A DNA stretch of 64,000 nucleotides from the NCBI GenBank assembly GCA_029252555.1, contig JAQXBF010000001.1:25172-89171 (forward strand), given 5' to 3'. The notes beneath the pieces were generated by a model. That model searched no databases and had not been told where the DNA came from. It worked only from the letters and a program-made list of their open reading frames with translations. This stretch comes from Porticoccaceae bacterium. Lineage in GTDB: Bacteria > Pseudomonadota > Gammaproteobacteria > Pseudomonadales > Porticoccaceae. Both the position numbers and the translations under genes were made by a program. Shown here in pieces: positions 29,852 to 39,444 of this stretch. The number at the start of each line of letters is the position of its first letter. Within the stretch, counting starts at the first letter, position 1.

Positions 29852-30655
29852 TTATTTCAAGTGGCCCAGATGTTTGGAAACCACTTTTAAGCTGGGCTTA
29901 AACAGTTTGGGTGTACAAGCCAAAATATGACCAGACTCCATAAACTTCTCGCCACCCTGAAAGTCACTTACCATGCCACCAGCTTCCCGCACTATCAGCA
30001 CACCAGCGGCGATATCCCAGGGCTTTAAAGACATTTCCCAGAACACATCCATGCGCCCAGCGGCTACATAGGCCAAATCTAACGAGGCCACACCCAAGCG
30101 GCGAATGCCTGCGGAGTTATCAGCAAAATCATGCATGCAGGCGAGGTACTTATCCATCTCATTAAAAGAAGGGGCATTAAAGGGAATACCTGTGGCATAG
30201 AGTGCGCCAGCTTTTTCAGTGCGGCCCGAGACACGAATACGGCGGCCATTAAGGCTGGCACCATAACCGCGGCTGGCAGTAAATTCTTCTCTTTTAAACG
30301 GCTCCAAAATAACGCCGTGTTCCAGTTTGCTTTTGATACGGCAGGCAATAGAAATAGCCACGTGGGGAATGCCGCGGACAAAATTGGTGGTGCCATCCAG
30401 TGGATCGATAATCCATTCCACATCGGAGTCGGGGTTACCGCTAGTGCCACTTTCCTCACCGATAAAACGGTGATCCGGGTAGGCTTTTTTGATGTTGTAG
30501 ATAATGGTTTCTTCTGAGCGGCGATCCACCTCAGTGACAAAGTCATGGCGACCCTTTTCATCAACCTTCACTAAATCGAGATTATCGGCAGATTTAACAA
30601 TCATTTCGCCTGCCTGACGGGCAGCACGAAGGGCAATATTAACCATAGGTTGCAT
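29852..30655 (-). CDS. suhB: Inositol-1-monophosphatase / SuhB
   Basis: 267 residues, the same length as E. coli SuhB and with the same MxPMxNIAxRAAR start. Metal-site motifs: GEESG, WIIDPLDGTTNFV, and WDIAAGVLIVREAGG. It dephosphorylates inositol monophosphate; in E. coli SuhB also joins the rRNA antitermination complex. Divergent from trmJ, its usual neighbour, with about 130 bases between. Confidence 0.96.
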   Translation of the reverse strand: MQPMVNIALRAARQAGEMIVKSADNLDLVKVDEKGRHDFVTEVDRRSEETIIYNIKKAYPDHRFIGEESGTSGNPDSDVEWIIDPLDGTTNFVRGIPHVAISIACRIKSKLEHGVILEPFKREEFTASRGYGASLNGRRIRVSGRTEKAGALYATGIPFNAPSFNEMDKYLACMHDFADNSAGIRRLGVASLDLAYVAAGRMDVFWEMSLKPWDIAAGVLIVREAGGMVSDFQGGEKFMESGHILACTPKLFKPSLKVVSKHLGHLK

Positions 30656-30784
30656 AGGACGGTTTCCAAGTGACTTTAAAGAGCGGAGCGCATTGTAACA
30701 GAACTACTGTGCCAGAGAAGCCCGATTCTGCTACACTCTCGCCCCGATTTTGGGGCAGCAACAACAACAAGTAAGAGGCTTATT

Positions 30785-31531
30785 GTGTCTACCACTGAAC
30801 GTCAGGCAAAAATTCGAATAGTGCTGGTCAATACCACTCACCCAGGCAATATTGGCGGTGCAGCGCGGGCCATGAAAAACATGGGTCTCGCCGAGCTTTA
30901 TCTGGTGCAACCTCGAGAGTACCCTGCGCCGAGAGCGGTCTGGCGTGCCGCCGGTGCCAGAGATGTATTAGCCAATGCCACTATTGTTGAGTCAGTCGAT
31001 GAGGCTATTGCTGGCTGTGGCCTTGTTGTTGGCACAAGTGCCCGCGAGCGCAGAATTCCCTGGCCATTGATTAACCCCCGCGAGTGCGGTGAGCGCATCT
31101 GGCAGGAATCGGCAACCCATGAGGTAGCTCTGCTATTTGGTCGTGAAGATCGCGGCCTTACCAATGAAGAGTTACATAAGTGTCACTATCATGTGCATAT
31201 TCCCTCAAACCCAGAATACAGCTCATTAAATCTGGCCACTGCAGTGCAGGTGCTGAGCTATGAGGTTCGTATGGCCAGCCTAGCAGATGTCGAGGGCAAT
31301 TTACCCTCTTTACAAGACTGGGATCAGCCGCCAGTCACTGCCGATGACCTAGAGAACTTCCATGTGCACCTCGCCGAAACAATGGCAGATCTCAAGTTTT
31401 ATGACCCAGAAAACCCCAAGCAACTGCTGACCCGTATGCGCCGACTGTTTAATCGCCAGAGAATGGACCAGATGGAAGTCTCTATACTGCGCGGCTTGCT
31501 GTCTGCGGTGCAGCGCGTTGCCCACAAATAG
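30785..31531 (+). CDS. trmJ: tRNA (cytidine/uridine-32 2'-O)-methyltransferase TrmJ
   Basis: 248 residues, SPOUT family. Start region IRIVLVNTTHPGNIGGAARA, then LLFGREDRGLTNEEL (SAM knot) and NPEYSSLNLATAVQVLSYE, all typical. Methylates position 32 of the anticodon loop. GTG start at 30785 behind AAGAGG (30773-30778). Upstream of iscR as in many gammaproteobacteria; cysE, often between them, is absent. Confidence 0.96.
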   Translation: MSTTERQAKIRIVLVNTTHPGNIGGAARAMKNMGLAELYLVQPREYPAPRAVWRAAGARDVLANATIVESVDEAIAGCGLVVGTSARERRIPWPLINPRECGERIWQESATHEVALLFGREDRGLTNEELHKCHYHVHIPSNPEYSSLNLATAVQVLSYEVRMASLADVEGNLPSLQDWDQPPVTADDLENFHVHLAETMADLKFYDPENPKQLLTRMRRLFNRQRMDQMEVSILRGLLSAVQRVAHK

Positions 31532-31551
31532 CCTATTAAACTAATCAGGTA

Positions 31552-31585
31552 TTTAGTTGACTAAAATACTAGGTTATTGGATAAT
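31552..31585 (+). promoter_or_regulatory. iscR promoter with type 1 IscR-like operator
   Basis: TTGACT (31557-31562), 17 bases, GATAAT (31580-31585) is a near-ideal sigma-70 promoter 40 bases before iscR. It is overlaid by TTGACTAAAATACTAGGTTA (31557-31576), similar to the E. coli type 1 IscR site (ATA-CCCGACT-AAAA-TAGTC-GGGTAT type), which binds [2Fe-2S]-IscR. Autorepression of the isc operon under iron-sulfur sufficiency is therefore expected. Confidence 0.7.
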
Positions 31586-31624
31586 TCTCGGCTTATCCAG
31601 CGGCACATTTCACAGGTCATAGAT

Positions 31625-32101
31625 ATGCGATTAACAACTCGAGGGCGCTATGCGGTAACGGCCATGCTCGACTTGACGCTTCATGCTCAGGACAAACCAA
31701 TCTCATTGGCAGATATTTCCGAGCGACAATCTATTTCACTCTCTTATTTAGAGCAGTTATTTTCCCGGTTGCGTCAATCCGGTCTGGTCTCAAGCGTTCG
31801 TGGCCCCGGTGGCGGCTACCATTTAGGCCGCGCTAGCGATGGTATCTTTGTGGCGCAGATTATTGATGCGGTCAATGAGTCCTTAGACACCACTAACTGT
31901 CAGGGTAAAGGCGACTGTCAGGGCGGTGAAATCTGTTTGACCCACACATTGTGGAGCGATCTGAGCAAAGAGATTCATGGATTTTTAAATGGCATTAGTC
32001 TGGCTGATCTGGTCGCCAAACGAAACGTACAATATATAGCTCAGCGGCAAGTTGAACAGCTGCTGGTTATAGATGACAACATGCAGGCAGGCGCCTGCTG
32101 A
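31625..32101 (+). CDS. iscR: Fe-S cluster-sensing regulator IscR
   Basis: 158 residues, Rrf2 family. [17 protein letters not shown] is the canonical start, so ATG 31625 is used although the frame is open further upstream. A winged helix precedes the cluster ligands Cys92, Cys98, Cys104 and His107 in [17 protein letters not shown], identical in spacing to E. coli. It represses the isc operon when holding [2Fe-2S] and acts on other promoters as apoprotein. First gene of iscRSUA-hscBA-fdx-iscX. Confidence 0.97.
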   Translation: MRLTTRGRYAVTAMLDLTLHAQDKPISLADISERQSISLSYLEQLFSRLRQSGLVSSVRGPGGGYHLGRASDGIFVAQIIDAVNESLDTTNCQGKGDCQGGEICLTHTLWSDLSKEIHGFLNGISLADLVAKRNVQYIAQRQVEQLLVIDDNMQAGAC

Positions 32102-32115
32102 TTTTGGAGTAACGA

Positions 32116-33330
32116 ATGAATCTTCCCATTTATCTGGATTACGCTTCCACAACACCGGTAGACCCGGCTGTTGCAGATAAAATGATGCTATTTCTGACCC
32201 CAACCGGTCAGTTTGGTAATCCGGCGTCACGTTCCCATGTTTTTGGCTGGCAGGCAGAGGCCGCTGTTGAGGATGCCCGCAACGACGTGGCTACCTTGAT
32301 TGGTGGTGACCCTCGAGAAATCGTCTGGACCAGTGGTGCCACCGAAGCTAACAACCTGGCAATCAAAGGTTGCGCCCACTTTAATCAGCGCAAAGGCAAG
32401 CACGTCATCACCTCAAAAATTGAGCACAAAGCCGTGCTGGACACCTGTCGCCAGTTAGAGCGCGAAGGTTGGGAAGTGACTTATCTTGAGCCAGATTCCA
32501 ATGGCTTGATTCAGCCGCAAATTGTTGCCGACGCCATTCGCGAAGACACCACGGTCGTTTCCATCATGCACGTGAACAATGAGCTGGGCACCCTGAACGA
32601 TATTGCCGCCATTGGTGCAATTTGCCGCGAGAACAAAGTGTTCTTCCATGTGGATGCAGCACAGAGCGCGGGCAAGACCGCGATTGATGTTGAAGCTATG
32701 AATGTGGACATGATGTCGTTCTCGGCACACAAAATTTATGGTCCCAAAGGTATTGGCGCACTGTATGTTCGCCGAAAGCCTCGCGTGCGTATCGAAGCAC
32801 AGATGCACGGTGGCGGCCATGAACGTGGTATGCGTTCAGGCACCTTGCCCACCCATCAAATTGTTGGCATGGGTGAAGCCTTTAAGCTGGGTTTTGAAAA
32901 CCTCGCCGAAGAGTCATCGCGCATCGAAGCATTGCGCACTCGCCTTTGGGACGGGGTTTCCGATATGGAAGAAGTCCACCTCAATGGCTCCGAAGATCAG
33001 CATGTGCCGGGCATTGTGAATATCAGTTTTGCCTTTGTTGAGGGTGAGTCATTAATTATGGCGTTGCGCGATCTAGCAGTGTCTTCCGGCTCAGCCTGTA
33101 CCTCAGCCAGCCTAGAGCCAAGCTATGTATTGCGCGCATTGGGCCTGAATGACGAAATGGCCCATAGTTCAATCCGTTTCAGTATTGGTCGCTATACCAG
33201 CGAGCAAGATATAGACGATGCCATTGGCAAGGTGCGCCACGCAGTAGAAAAGCTGCGAGAACTATCGCCCCTGTGGGATATGTTCAAAGATGGTGTCGAT
33301 CTAAATACAGTAGAGTGGGCTGCGCACTAG
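32116..33330 (+). CDS. iscS: Cysteine desulfurase IscS
   Basis: 404 residues, E. coli length. PLP lysine Lys206 in [10 protein letters not shown]; active-site Cys328 in [10 protein letters not shown], which carries the persulfide. Supplies sulfur for Fe-S clusters and tRNA thiolation. Follows iscR after 14 bases with TTGGAG as ribosome binding site (32104-32109). Confidence 0.98.
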   Translation: MNLPIYLDYASTTPVDPAVADKMMLFLTPTGQFGNPASRSHVFGWQAEAAVEDARNDVATLIGGDPREIVWTSGATEANNLAIKGCAHFNQRKGKHVITSKIEHKAVLDTCRQLEREGWEVTYLEPDSNGLIQPQIVADAIREDTTVVSIMHVNNELGTLNDIAAIGAICRENKVFFHVDAAQSAGKTAIDVEAMNVDMMSFSAHKIYGPKGIGALYVRRKPRVRIEAQMHGGGHERGMRSGTLPTHQIVGMGEAFKLGFENLAEESSRIEALRTRLWDGVSDMEEVHLNGSEDQHVPGIVNISFAFVEGESLIMALRDLAVSSGSACTSASLEPSYVLRALGLNDEMAHSSIRFSIGRYTSEQDIDDAIGKVRHAVEKLRELSPLWDMFKDGVDLNTVEWAAH

Positions 33331-33380
33331 TAATAGCAGCCTCAAAATAGTTTTAATTATTTGAAATAGGAGTCATTTAA

Positions 33381-33764
33381 ATGGCTTACAGTGAAAAAGT
33401 TATTGATCATTACGAAAACCCACGCAACGTCGGCAAGCTGGACGACAGCTCAAAAAATGTGGGTACTGGCATGGTGGGGGCACCCGCCTGTGGCGATGTA
33501 ATGCGTCTGCAAATTCAGGTCAACGACGAGGGCATTATTGAAGATGCTAAGTTTAAAACCTACGGCTGTGGTTCGGCGATTGCATCTAGCTCACTGCTGA
33601 CTGAATGGGTAAAGGGCCAGCATATTGATGCAGCGGCAGAAATCAAAAACACCGAGATTGCCGAAGAGCTGGCACTGCCACCAGTAAAAATTCACTGCTC
33701 AGTACTGGCCGAAGATGCCATTAAAGCTGCAGTGCGAGACGTTAGAGAAAAGCAGGAAAAATAA
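33381..33764 (+). CDS. iscU: Fe-S cluster scaffold IscU
   Basis: 127 residues. The three ligand cysteines are in APACGDVMRL, KTYGCGSAIASSS and KIHCSVLAEDAI; LPPVKIHCS is the HscA recognition sequence. Scaffold on which IscS and iron build [2Fe-2S] clusters. Preceded by AATAGGAGTC (ribosome binding site) and followed within 3 bases by iscA. Confidence 0.98.
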   Translation: MAYSEKVIDHYENPRNVGKLDDSSKNVGTGMVGAPACGDVMRLQIQVNDEGIIEDAKFKTYGCGSAIASSSLLTEWVKGQHIDAAAEIKNTEIAEELALPPVKIHCSVLAEDAIKAAVRDVREKQEK

Positions 33765-33767
33765 GTA

Positions 33768-34091
33768 ATGGCTATCACCATGACCCCAGCTGCTGAGCGG
33801 CACGTTGTAAAACATCTCGAGCACCGAGCCAAAGGTGTGGGTATTCGTCTGGGCGTGCGTACCACAGGCTGTTCTGGTCTATCTTATGTCCTAGAGTTTG
33901 TCGATGATGCAGCCGCAGAGGACGAGGTATTTCAATGTGGTGATATCAAGCTGATTATTGATCCCAAAAGCTTACTGTATCTGGATGGTACCGAGCTCGA
34001 CTATGTTAAAGAAGGCTTAAACGAAGGGTTCGAGTTTAAAAACCCTAATGTTAAAGATGAATGTGGTTGCGGAGAGAGCTTCCACGTTTAA
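33768..34091 (+). CDS. iscA: Fe-S assembly protein IscA
   Basis: 107 residues, A-type carrier. Cluster ligands are the Cys in [14 protein letters not shown] and the C-terminal pair in [11 protein letters not shown]. Transfers clusters, particularly to [4Fe-4S] targets. Its position between iscU and hscB is the standard operon order. Confidence 0.97.
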   Translation: MAITMTPAAERHVVKHLEHRAKGVGIRLGVRTTGCSGLSYVLEFVDDAAAEDEVFQCGDIKLIIDPKSLLYLDGTELDYVKEGLNEGFEFKNPNVKDECGCGESFHV

Positions 34092-34144
34092 GCCGTCTAC
34101 CATTAAATAGCGCCTACCGTGCAAGCATTAAGGTTGATGACCCA

Positions 34145-34675
34145 TTGAAACTGTTCAGTGATTTCTTCGAGATTTTCTCTATCCCAGTTGCTTGGCAGGT
34201 AGAGCGCAGTCATCTGGATATGAGATATCGGCAACTACAGCAGGAATTCCATCCGGATCGTTATGCCAGTGCTGGTACCACTGAAAAACGCTTAGCTGTG
34301 CAGACAGCCTCAATGATTAATCAAGCCTATGACACCTTAAAATCCCCCCTAAAGCGCGCTCAGTACCTCCTTGAGTTAAAAGAAATTGATGCTAGTCAAG
34401 AGAGCCATGTCACCAGTGATCGTGCCTTTTTAATGCAGCAGATTGAACTGCGTGAAGAGCTTTTAGAGGTTCGCGACGCTGCCGATCCTTTCGGGTCACT
34501 AGAGACATTGCGCAGGGGCGTTGAAAGCGGATACCTAGAGCAGCAGTGCCAGTTTCAAGCCCAGTATCAGGCAGGTGCCTATGATGATGCGTTTAACACT
34601 GTCGCCAAAATGCAATTTTCAGCCAAGCTGCTCGACGAAATAGAGCAGCTTGAGGCCGAGCTAGAGGACATATAA
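34145..34675 (+). CDS. hscB: Co-chaperone HscB
   Basis: 176 residues from TTG 34145. The J domain holds the HPD motif in QQEFHPDRYASAG, and a C-terminal three-helix part (FLMQQIELREELLEVRD) binds IscU. The first ATG in frame (34061) lies inside iscA, and the extra residues it would add do not resemble HscB. TTG gives MKLFSDFFEIFSIPVAW, a good match to the J-domain start and the usual length (E. coli 171); AAGG at 34130-34133 is a weak ribosome binding site 11 bases upstream. Works with HscA to release clusters from IscU. Confidence 0.92.
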   Translation: MKLFSDFFEIFSIPVAWQVERSHLDMRYRQLQQEFHPDRYASAGTTEKRLAVQTASMINQAYDTLKSPLKRAQYLLELKEIDASQESHVTSDRAFLMQQIELREELLEVRDAADPFGSLETLRRGVESGYLEQQCQFQAQYQAGAYDDAFNTVAKMQFSAKLLDEIEQLEAELEDI

Positions 34676-34678
34676 ACA

Positions 34679-36565
34679 GTGGCATTACTGCAAATTTCAG
34701 AGCCGGGTCAATCTCCCCAACCTCATCAGCGCAAGCATGCGGTGGGTATTGATCTGGGCACCACCAACTCATTGGTGGCCACCGTGCGCAGTGGTATGGC
34801 AGAGGTCCTGGCCGACGAGCAGGGCCGAGAGCTGTTGCCCTCGGTAGCCCATTACACCAAAGAGGGTGTCAGCTGTGTGGGCCATGAAGCAGTCGAGCAC
34901 AATGTGAGCGACCCATTAAATACCCTGTCCTCGGTGAAGCGTTTATTGGGGCGAGGTCTGGCCGATGTCAAAACCTTTGGCGGCCAGCTGCCCTATGAAT
35001 TTGCCAGTGACGATGGCGGTATGCCAAAAATTAATACAGCCTATGGTCTAATAAGTCCCATTCAGGTCTCCGCAGAAATACTGCGCAAGCTGGCGGGCCG
35101 TGCCGAGATAGCCTTTGACAACATGTTAGATGGCGCAGTGATAACGGTACCCGCTTACTTTGATGAAGCTCAGCGCCAAGCCACCAAAGATGCGGCAACC
35201 TTGGCCGGTATCAAAGTCTTGAGGCTATTAAATGAGCCCACCGCTGCAGCGATTGCCTATGGTTTAGATGAAATAGAGACAGAAGCTGGCGATCAAGAGC
35301 GAATTATCGCGATCTATGATCTCGGTGGCGGCACCTTCGATATTAGTATTCTGCGCCTTTCAAAAGGTGTATTTGAAGTGCTGGCTACCGGCGGCGATTC
35401 TGCCCTGGGTGGCGATGACTTCGACCATGCTATTGCCGATTGGCTGCGTCAGGAAATGGCCCTCAGTAATGACCTAAACCCCATTGAGCAGCGCATCCTG
35501 CTAGAAACAGCTAAATTTGCCAAAGAAGAACTGACCGAATCAGAGCAGGTCGAGATAGAAGTATTGGATTGGCAGGGAACATTAACTCGAGAGCTGATGT
35601 ACAGCCTGATCGATGGCCTGATTGATAAAACGCTGCGGGCCTGCAAGCGTTCAATGCGTGATGCCGGTGTGCAACAGTCCCAGATTAGTAATGTTATTTT
35701 GGTTGGTGGCTCCACAAGAACCCCCAGAGTAGCCAGTAAAGTTGCCGAGCTATTTGGCAAGCAGCCACTCTGTAGCCTCGACCCAGATCAGGTGGTGGCT
35801 ATGGGTGCGGCACTGCAAGCAGAGGTGCTGGTTGGCAATAAATCCGGTGACGAAATGTTGCTGCTGGACGTGATTCCCCTATCTCTGGGGATAGAGACCA
35901 TGGGTGGTCTTATCGAAAAGATTATCCATAGAAACACTACAATTCCAGTCGCCAAGGCTCAGGAATTTACCACCTTCAAAGATGGCCAAACTGCCATGGC
36001 AATTCATGTATTGCAGGGCGAGCGAGAGCTGGCCTCTGATTGCCGATCCCTAGCGCGGTTTGAACTGCGCGGTATCCCACCCATGGTTGCAGGGGCAGCC
36101 AAGATTCGTGTGGCTTATCAGGTGGATGCCGATGGCCTGCTCAGCGTTTCAGCGAAAGAGATAACCAGTAATGTAGAGTCTAGAATTGAAGTCAAACCCT
36201 CCTATGGTTTAGGCGAAGAAGACATTACCAGTATGCTGCACGACTCCTTTAGCCATGCGCGGGATGATATGCAAGTGCGGGCGCTGAGAGAGCAGCAAGT
36301 AGAAGCAGATCGCATGATCGAAGACTTGCTGGCTGCGCTGGAAAAAGACGGCGCTGCGCTATTAGATGATAACGAGCGGCAATGCCTGAAAGTCGCCATT
36401 CATGAACTCACTGAATTGCGTGGCAATACCATCGAACATCGAGTATTGGCCCGTCAGATTGAATCCGTGGCCAAAGCCAGTGAAGAATTTGCCGCCAGAC
36501 GTATGGACGCCAGCATTAAAACTGCTCTGGCCGGCCATACGCTGGAGGAAATTGAAAAAGGTTAG
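34679..36565 (+). CDS. hscA: Hsp70-type chaperone HscA
   Basis: 628 residues, specialised DnaK homologue. [16 protein letters not shown] is ATPase phosphate loop 1, [14 protein letters not shown] loop 2, and [12 protein letters not shown] the adenosine motif. The substrate-binding domain begins near residue 400 ([17 protein letters not shown]). GTG start with GAGG (34664-34667) upstream; begins three bases after hscB. Dedicated to IscU. Confidence 0.97.
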   Translation: MALLQISEPGQSPQPHQRKHAVGIDLGTTNSLVATVRSGMAEVLADEQGRELLPSVAHYTKEGVSCVGHEAVEHNVSDPLNTLSSVKRLLGRGLADVKTFGGQLPYEFASDDGGMPKINTAYGLISPIQVSAEILRKLAGRAEIAFDNMLDGAVITVPAYFDEAQRQATKDAATLAGIKVLRLLNEPTAAAIAYGLDEIETEAGDQERIIAIYDLGGGTFDISILRLSKGVFEVLATGGDSALGGDDFDHAIADWLRQEMALSNDLNPIEQRILLETAKFAKEELTESEQVEIEVLDWQGTLTRELMYSLIDGLIDKTLRACKRSMRDAGVQQSQISNVILVGGSTRTPRVASKVAELFGKQPLCSLDPDQVVAMGAALQAEVLVGNKSGDEMLLLDVIPLSLGIETMGGLIEKIIHRNTTIPVAKAQEFTTFKDGQTAMAIHVLQGERELASDCRSLARFELRGIPPMVAGAAKIRVAYQVDADGLLSVSAKEITSNVESRIEVKPSYGLGEEDITSMLHDSFSHARDDMQVRALREQQVEADRMIEDLLAALEKDGAALLDDNERQCLKVAIHELTELRGNTIEHRVLARQIESVAKASEEFAARRMDASIKTALAGHTLEEIEKG

Positions 36566-36574
36566 GACATAACA

Positions 36575-36913
36575 ATGCCCAAAATCGTATTTTTACCCCA
36601 TCACGAAATCTGCCCAGAGGGTGCCGTGGTTGACGCTAATAAAGGCGAGAGCATCTGTGATGCAGCCCTGCGCAATGGCTTGGATATTGAGCATGCCTGC
36701 GAGATGTCCTGTGCCTGCACCACCTGTCACGTGCATGTTCGCGAAGGTTTTGATGACCTGCCTGAAGCTGACGAACTGGAAGAGGATTTTCTGGATAAAG
36801 CCTGGGGCGTAGACCCAGATTCACGACTTAGCTGTCAGGTGATTATGGAAGATACAGATCTGGTGGTTGAGATACCCAAGTACACCATTAATATGGTGTC
36901 AGAGCGTCATTAA
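36575..36913 (+). CDS. fdx: [2Fe-2S] ferredoxin of the Isc system
   Basis: 112 residues. Cluster ligands in HACEMSCACTTCHV and the fourth in RLSCQVIM. C-terminal PKYTINMVSERH resembles the E. coli PRYTIN end, needed for IscS contact. Donates electrons in cluster assembly. Follows hscA by 9 bases. Confidence 0.97.
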   Translation: MPKIVFLPHHEICPEGAVVDANKGESICDAALRNGLDIEHACEMSCACTTCHVHVREGFDDLPEADELEEDFLDKAWGVDPDSRLSCQVIMEDTDLVVEIPKYTINMVSERH

Positions 36914-36956
36914 TGCCGGGCGCTGAACGGCACAGCAGCAAGCGGAGTAATGGACT

Positions 36957-37154
36957 ATGATTAAGTGGACTGATATTAACGATATTGCAATAGAGTTGGT
37001 CGACAACCATCCAGATGTCGACCCGCAGTACATTAATTTTGTTGATTTACGAAAATGGGTTTTAGAGATAGAAGGCTTTTCTGATGATCCAGATCGCTGC
37101 GGCGAGAAGATTCTTGAAGCCATTCAGATGGCATGGATTGAAGAACAAGATTAG
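36957..37154 (+). CDS. iscX: Fe-S assembly protein IscX
   Basis: 65 residues, E. coli 66. KWTDINDIAIELVDNHPDVD and DPQYINFVDLRKWV are family signatures. Small acidic protein that binds IscS and iron and modulates desulfurase activity. Last gene of the isc operon; a decayed signalling gene follows after 32 bases. Confidence 0.96.
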   Translation: MIKWTDINDIAIELVDNHPDVDPQYINFVDLRKWVLEIEGFSDDPDRCGEKILEAIQMAWIEEQD

Positions 37155-37186
37155 CCTTATCTAAAGCGGCTGCCAATAACGGAAAA

Positions 37187-38834
37187 TGGATTTTCAACAG
37201 GCCAGGGATGCGCGAAAAAAATCATCTGTATAAAAGATACTAGATACAGCGCCTTTCGGAACCCTTTTCTTCGCTTATGGCGTATGCATTGATGCCAATT
37301 CAAAAGCCCTATCTATATTGCGTTGCCAGCGCGCCGAGTTAATTGGTTTACCCCTTAATGACGCCGAAACCCAAGCCCCTCAGCTACAGTCTCTAGCCCA
37401 GCTAAAACAGGTAGTTACCAAACTAGAAGGCGATGGTTTGCAAGGCCTGTTATGGCGATCTCAAGACATATTGGAAATTGATGAATTAGTCGTTTCCATT
37501 GGAGCCGTAGAAAACGCCGACAACGTACTCAGCTTGATGCTCTATCCACTCCCCGCACTGGGTCAGATGGTCGTTGAAGAATTTGTCACTGACAATCTAG
37601 ACATTATTGATACCGCACAGCAGCAAAATACAGCTCCCATGCCCGATCAGCCTCTAAATAAAGAGCATTCCCTGTATAATGGAAAGCATCGACAGCTACC
37701 TCGACCTGCATCGCGATGACCATGCCTGTGGCGCACTGCTGCTCATCGATCTTGATCATTTCAACAGTATTAATGAGTCTCTGGGAAAGCATATAGGTAC
37801 GCAAATTCTTGAGCGCGCCAGCGAAACCTTAGAGGCCATGCTCAATCCCAATATGCAGGTAGACCAGGTTGTCGGTGACGCCTTTTTACTGTTTATCAAA
37901 GATCTGGACAACAACTCAGAAAAAGCCAAAGATATGGCCCTGGCCAATGAAATTCGCTGTACCATAGCCAGGCCATTTTTTACCGAGAATGATGAAGTCA
38001 TAGTCACCGCTAGTGTGGGTATCAGCCTGCTGTATCAGAACCCCGATGAATTCATGATCACCGCAGCCAAAGTAATCCAGCAGGCCTAAAGTGCCATGTT
38101 TGAAGCCAAGCGCAGAGGCCGCGATGGGGTAATGATGTTTGATACCCAGATTACGCGGCAGGCCCAGCAGCGCATAAGTTTGCAATCCAGCCTGCGCAAA
38201 GCCGTGGTTAACCAAGAATTTGACCTCTATCTGCAGCCTCAGGTCTCCACCCATGATTGTGGATGCGGGTTTATGGGTAATTCGAACTTCCTGCGAATAT
38301 CTGCGCAATATGCTCGACCGCGGTATCTGGACACCAGATATGCAGCTGGGGGTGAATATCAGCCCCAAGCAAATTCACGACCCGGGCTTAATTACCAGCT
38401 TAGAGCACAGCCTAAAAAGCTACGATATCAACCCAGATATGATCACCCTAGAGGTGACAGAAAATCTGCTCATCGACGATTTTGAGTCAGTCGTGGATAA
38501 AATGAAGAAAATCCGCGATATGGGTACCAGATTTGCCATAGAGGATTTTGGTAGCGGCTATTCTTCCATGATTTATCTGAAGCGCCTGCCTCTGGACATT
38601 CTCAAGGTTGATCGAGAGTTTATTGCCAACCTTAATTCCGACAAAGACACCCTCGGCCTAGTGGAGTCAATTATGATGGTATCCCGCCATTACGGCCTTG
38701 ATGGAGTGGCCGAAGGGGTCGAAAAACGCGAGGTTTTAGAGGTGTTGCGCAGTCTCGGTTGCGACAAATATCAGGGCGCCCATTTCAGTATGCCCGTGTT
38801 ATTGGATAAGTTTCAGAAATTGCTTGTGGCTTAG
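37187..38834 (+). pseudogene. Decayed PAS-GGDEF-EAL signalling gene
   Basis: Pieces of one c-di-GMP signalling protein lie in all three frames. From 37187 comes a possible start MDFQQARDARKK, interrupted after a run of seven A. Frame 1 (37234-37719) encodes a PAS-like piece (ILDTAPFGTLFFAYGVCIDA). Frame 2 (37679-38150) encodes a GGDEF domain (LLIDLDHFNSINESLGKHIG) whose signature is VVGDAF instead of GGDEF and which has an in-frame TAA at 38087-38089 between IQQA and SAMFEAKRRGRDG. Frame 3 (to 38834) has the later EAL motifs NISPKQ, LEVTENLL, EDFGSGYSSM, LKVDREF and EGVE, but the part that should carry the E-A-L signature is deleted between YLQPQV and LRNMLD. At least three frameshifts, one stop and one deletion make function very unlikely. 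Confidence 0.88.
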
Positions 38835-38909
38835 CAAAATAGCTTCCAACACAACACCGAAAAAAACCATTGTTACCACCATCCAGTGCAGGTAAAATCC
38901 GCGCCATTG

Positions 38910-38929
38910 GCCCGCAGGGCTATTTTTTT
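38910..38929 (+). terminator. Weak terminator before ndk
   Basis: GCCC-GCA-GGGC followed by TATTTTTTT. The stem is only four or five pairs but the U run is good. It could end transcription from the isc side before ndk. Confidence 0.4.
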
Positions 38930-38943
38930 AACCCCTACTTATA

Positions 38944-38964
38944 ACTTAATTTAATAAATTAAGT
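38944..38964. promoter_or_regulatory. 21-bp palindrome at the ndk promoter
   Basis: ACTTAATTTA-A-TAAATTAAGT is a perfect 10+1+10 inverted repeat about 20 bases before ndk. A possible -10 box TATAAC (38940-38945) abuts its left end. It is suited to binding a dimeric regulator. The factor is unknown; the symmetry is read directly. Confidence 0.45.
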
Positions 38965-38983
38965 CCGAATTGGAGAGCACTTC

Positions 38984-39409
38984 ATGGCGACTGAACGCAC
39001 CTTATCTATTATCAAACCCGATGCCGTAGCAAAAAACGTTGTTGGCCAAATCCTTAGCCGCTTTGAAGCCGCTGGCCTGAATATCGTTGCCTGCAAAATG
39101 CAGCACTTGAGCCGTGAACAGGCCGAAGGTTTTTACGCAGAGCACAGCGAGCGTCCATTTTTTAATGATCTGGTAGCCTTTATGACTTCAGGCCCAGTAT
39201 CTGTGCAAGTTTTGGAAGGTGAAAACGCCATTTTGACCAACCGCGACCTGATGGGTGCCACTAACCCTAAAGAGGCCGCAGCTGGTACGATTCGTGCAGA
39301 CTTTGCAGAATCAATTGATGCCAACGCCGCTCACGGCTCTGACTCAGCTGAATCTGCCGCGCGGGAAGTAGCCTACTTTTTTGACGACAATGAGATCTGC
39401 CCTCGATAA
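38984..39409 (+). CDS. ndk: Nucleoside diphosphate kinase
   Basis: 141 residues. [15 protein letters not shown] at the start and the catalytic His in [14 protein letters not shown]. Exchanges terminal phosphates among NTPs. Start with TTGGAGAG (38970-38977) upstream. First gene of the ndk-rlmN-pilW-ispG-hisS block. Confidence 0.98.
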   Translation: MATERTLSIIKPDAVAKNVVGQILSRFEAAGLNIVACKMQHLSREQAEGFYAEHSERPFFNDLVAFMTSGPVSVQVLEGENAILTNRDLMGATNPKEAAAGTIRADFAESIDANAAHGSDSAESAAREVAYFFDDNEICPR

Positions 39410-39444
39410 GAGTCTGATCTTATAACTGAGAGCACAGGACAACC

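Noticed and set aside
34061..34144. ATG start of hscB inside iscA
   Set aside because: It would add 28 residues with no resemblance to HscB and overlap the conserved C-terminus of iscA.
37318..38485. Three separate small genes between iscX and ndk
   Set aside because: Their translations are consecutive pieces of one PAS-GGDEF-EAL protein in different frames, so they are treated as one pseudogene.
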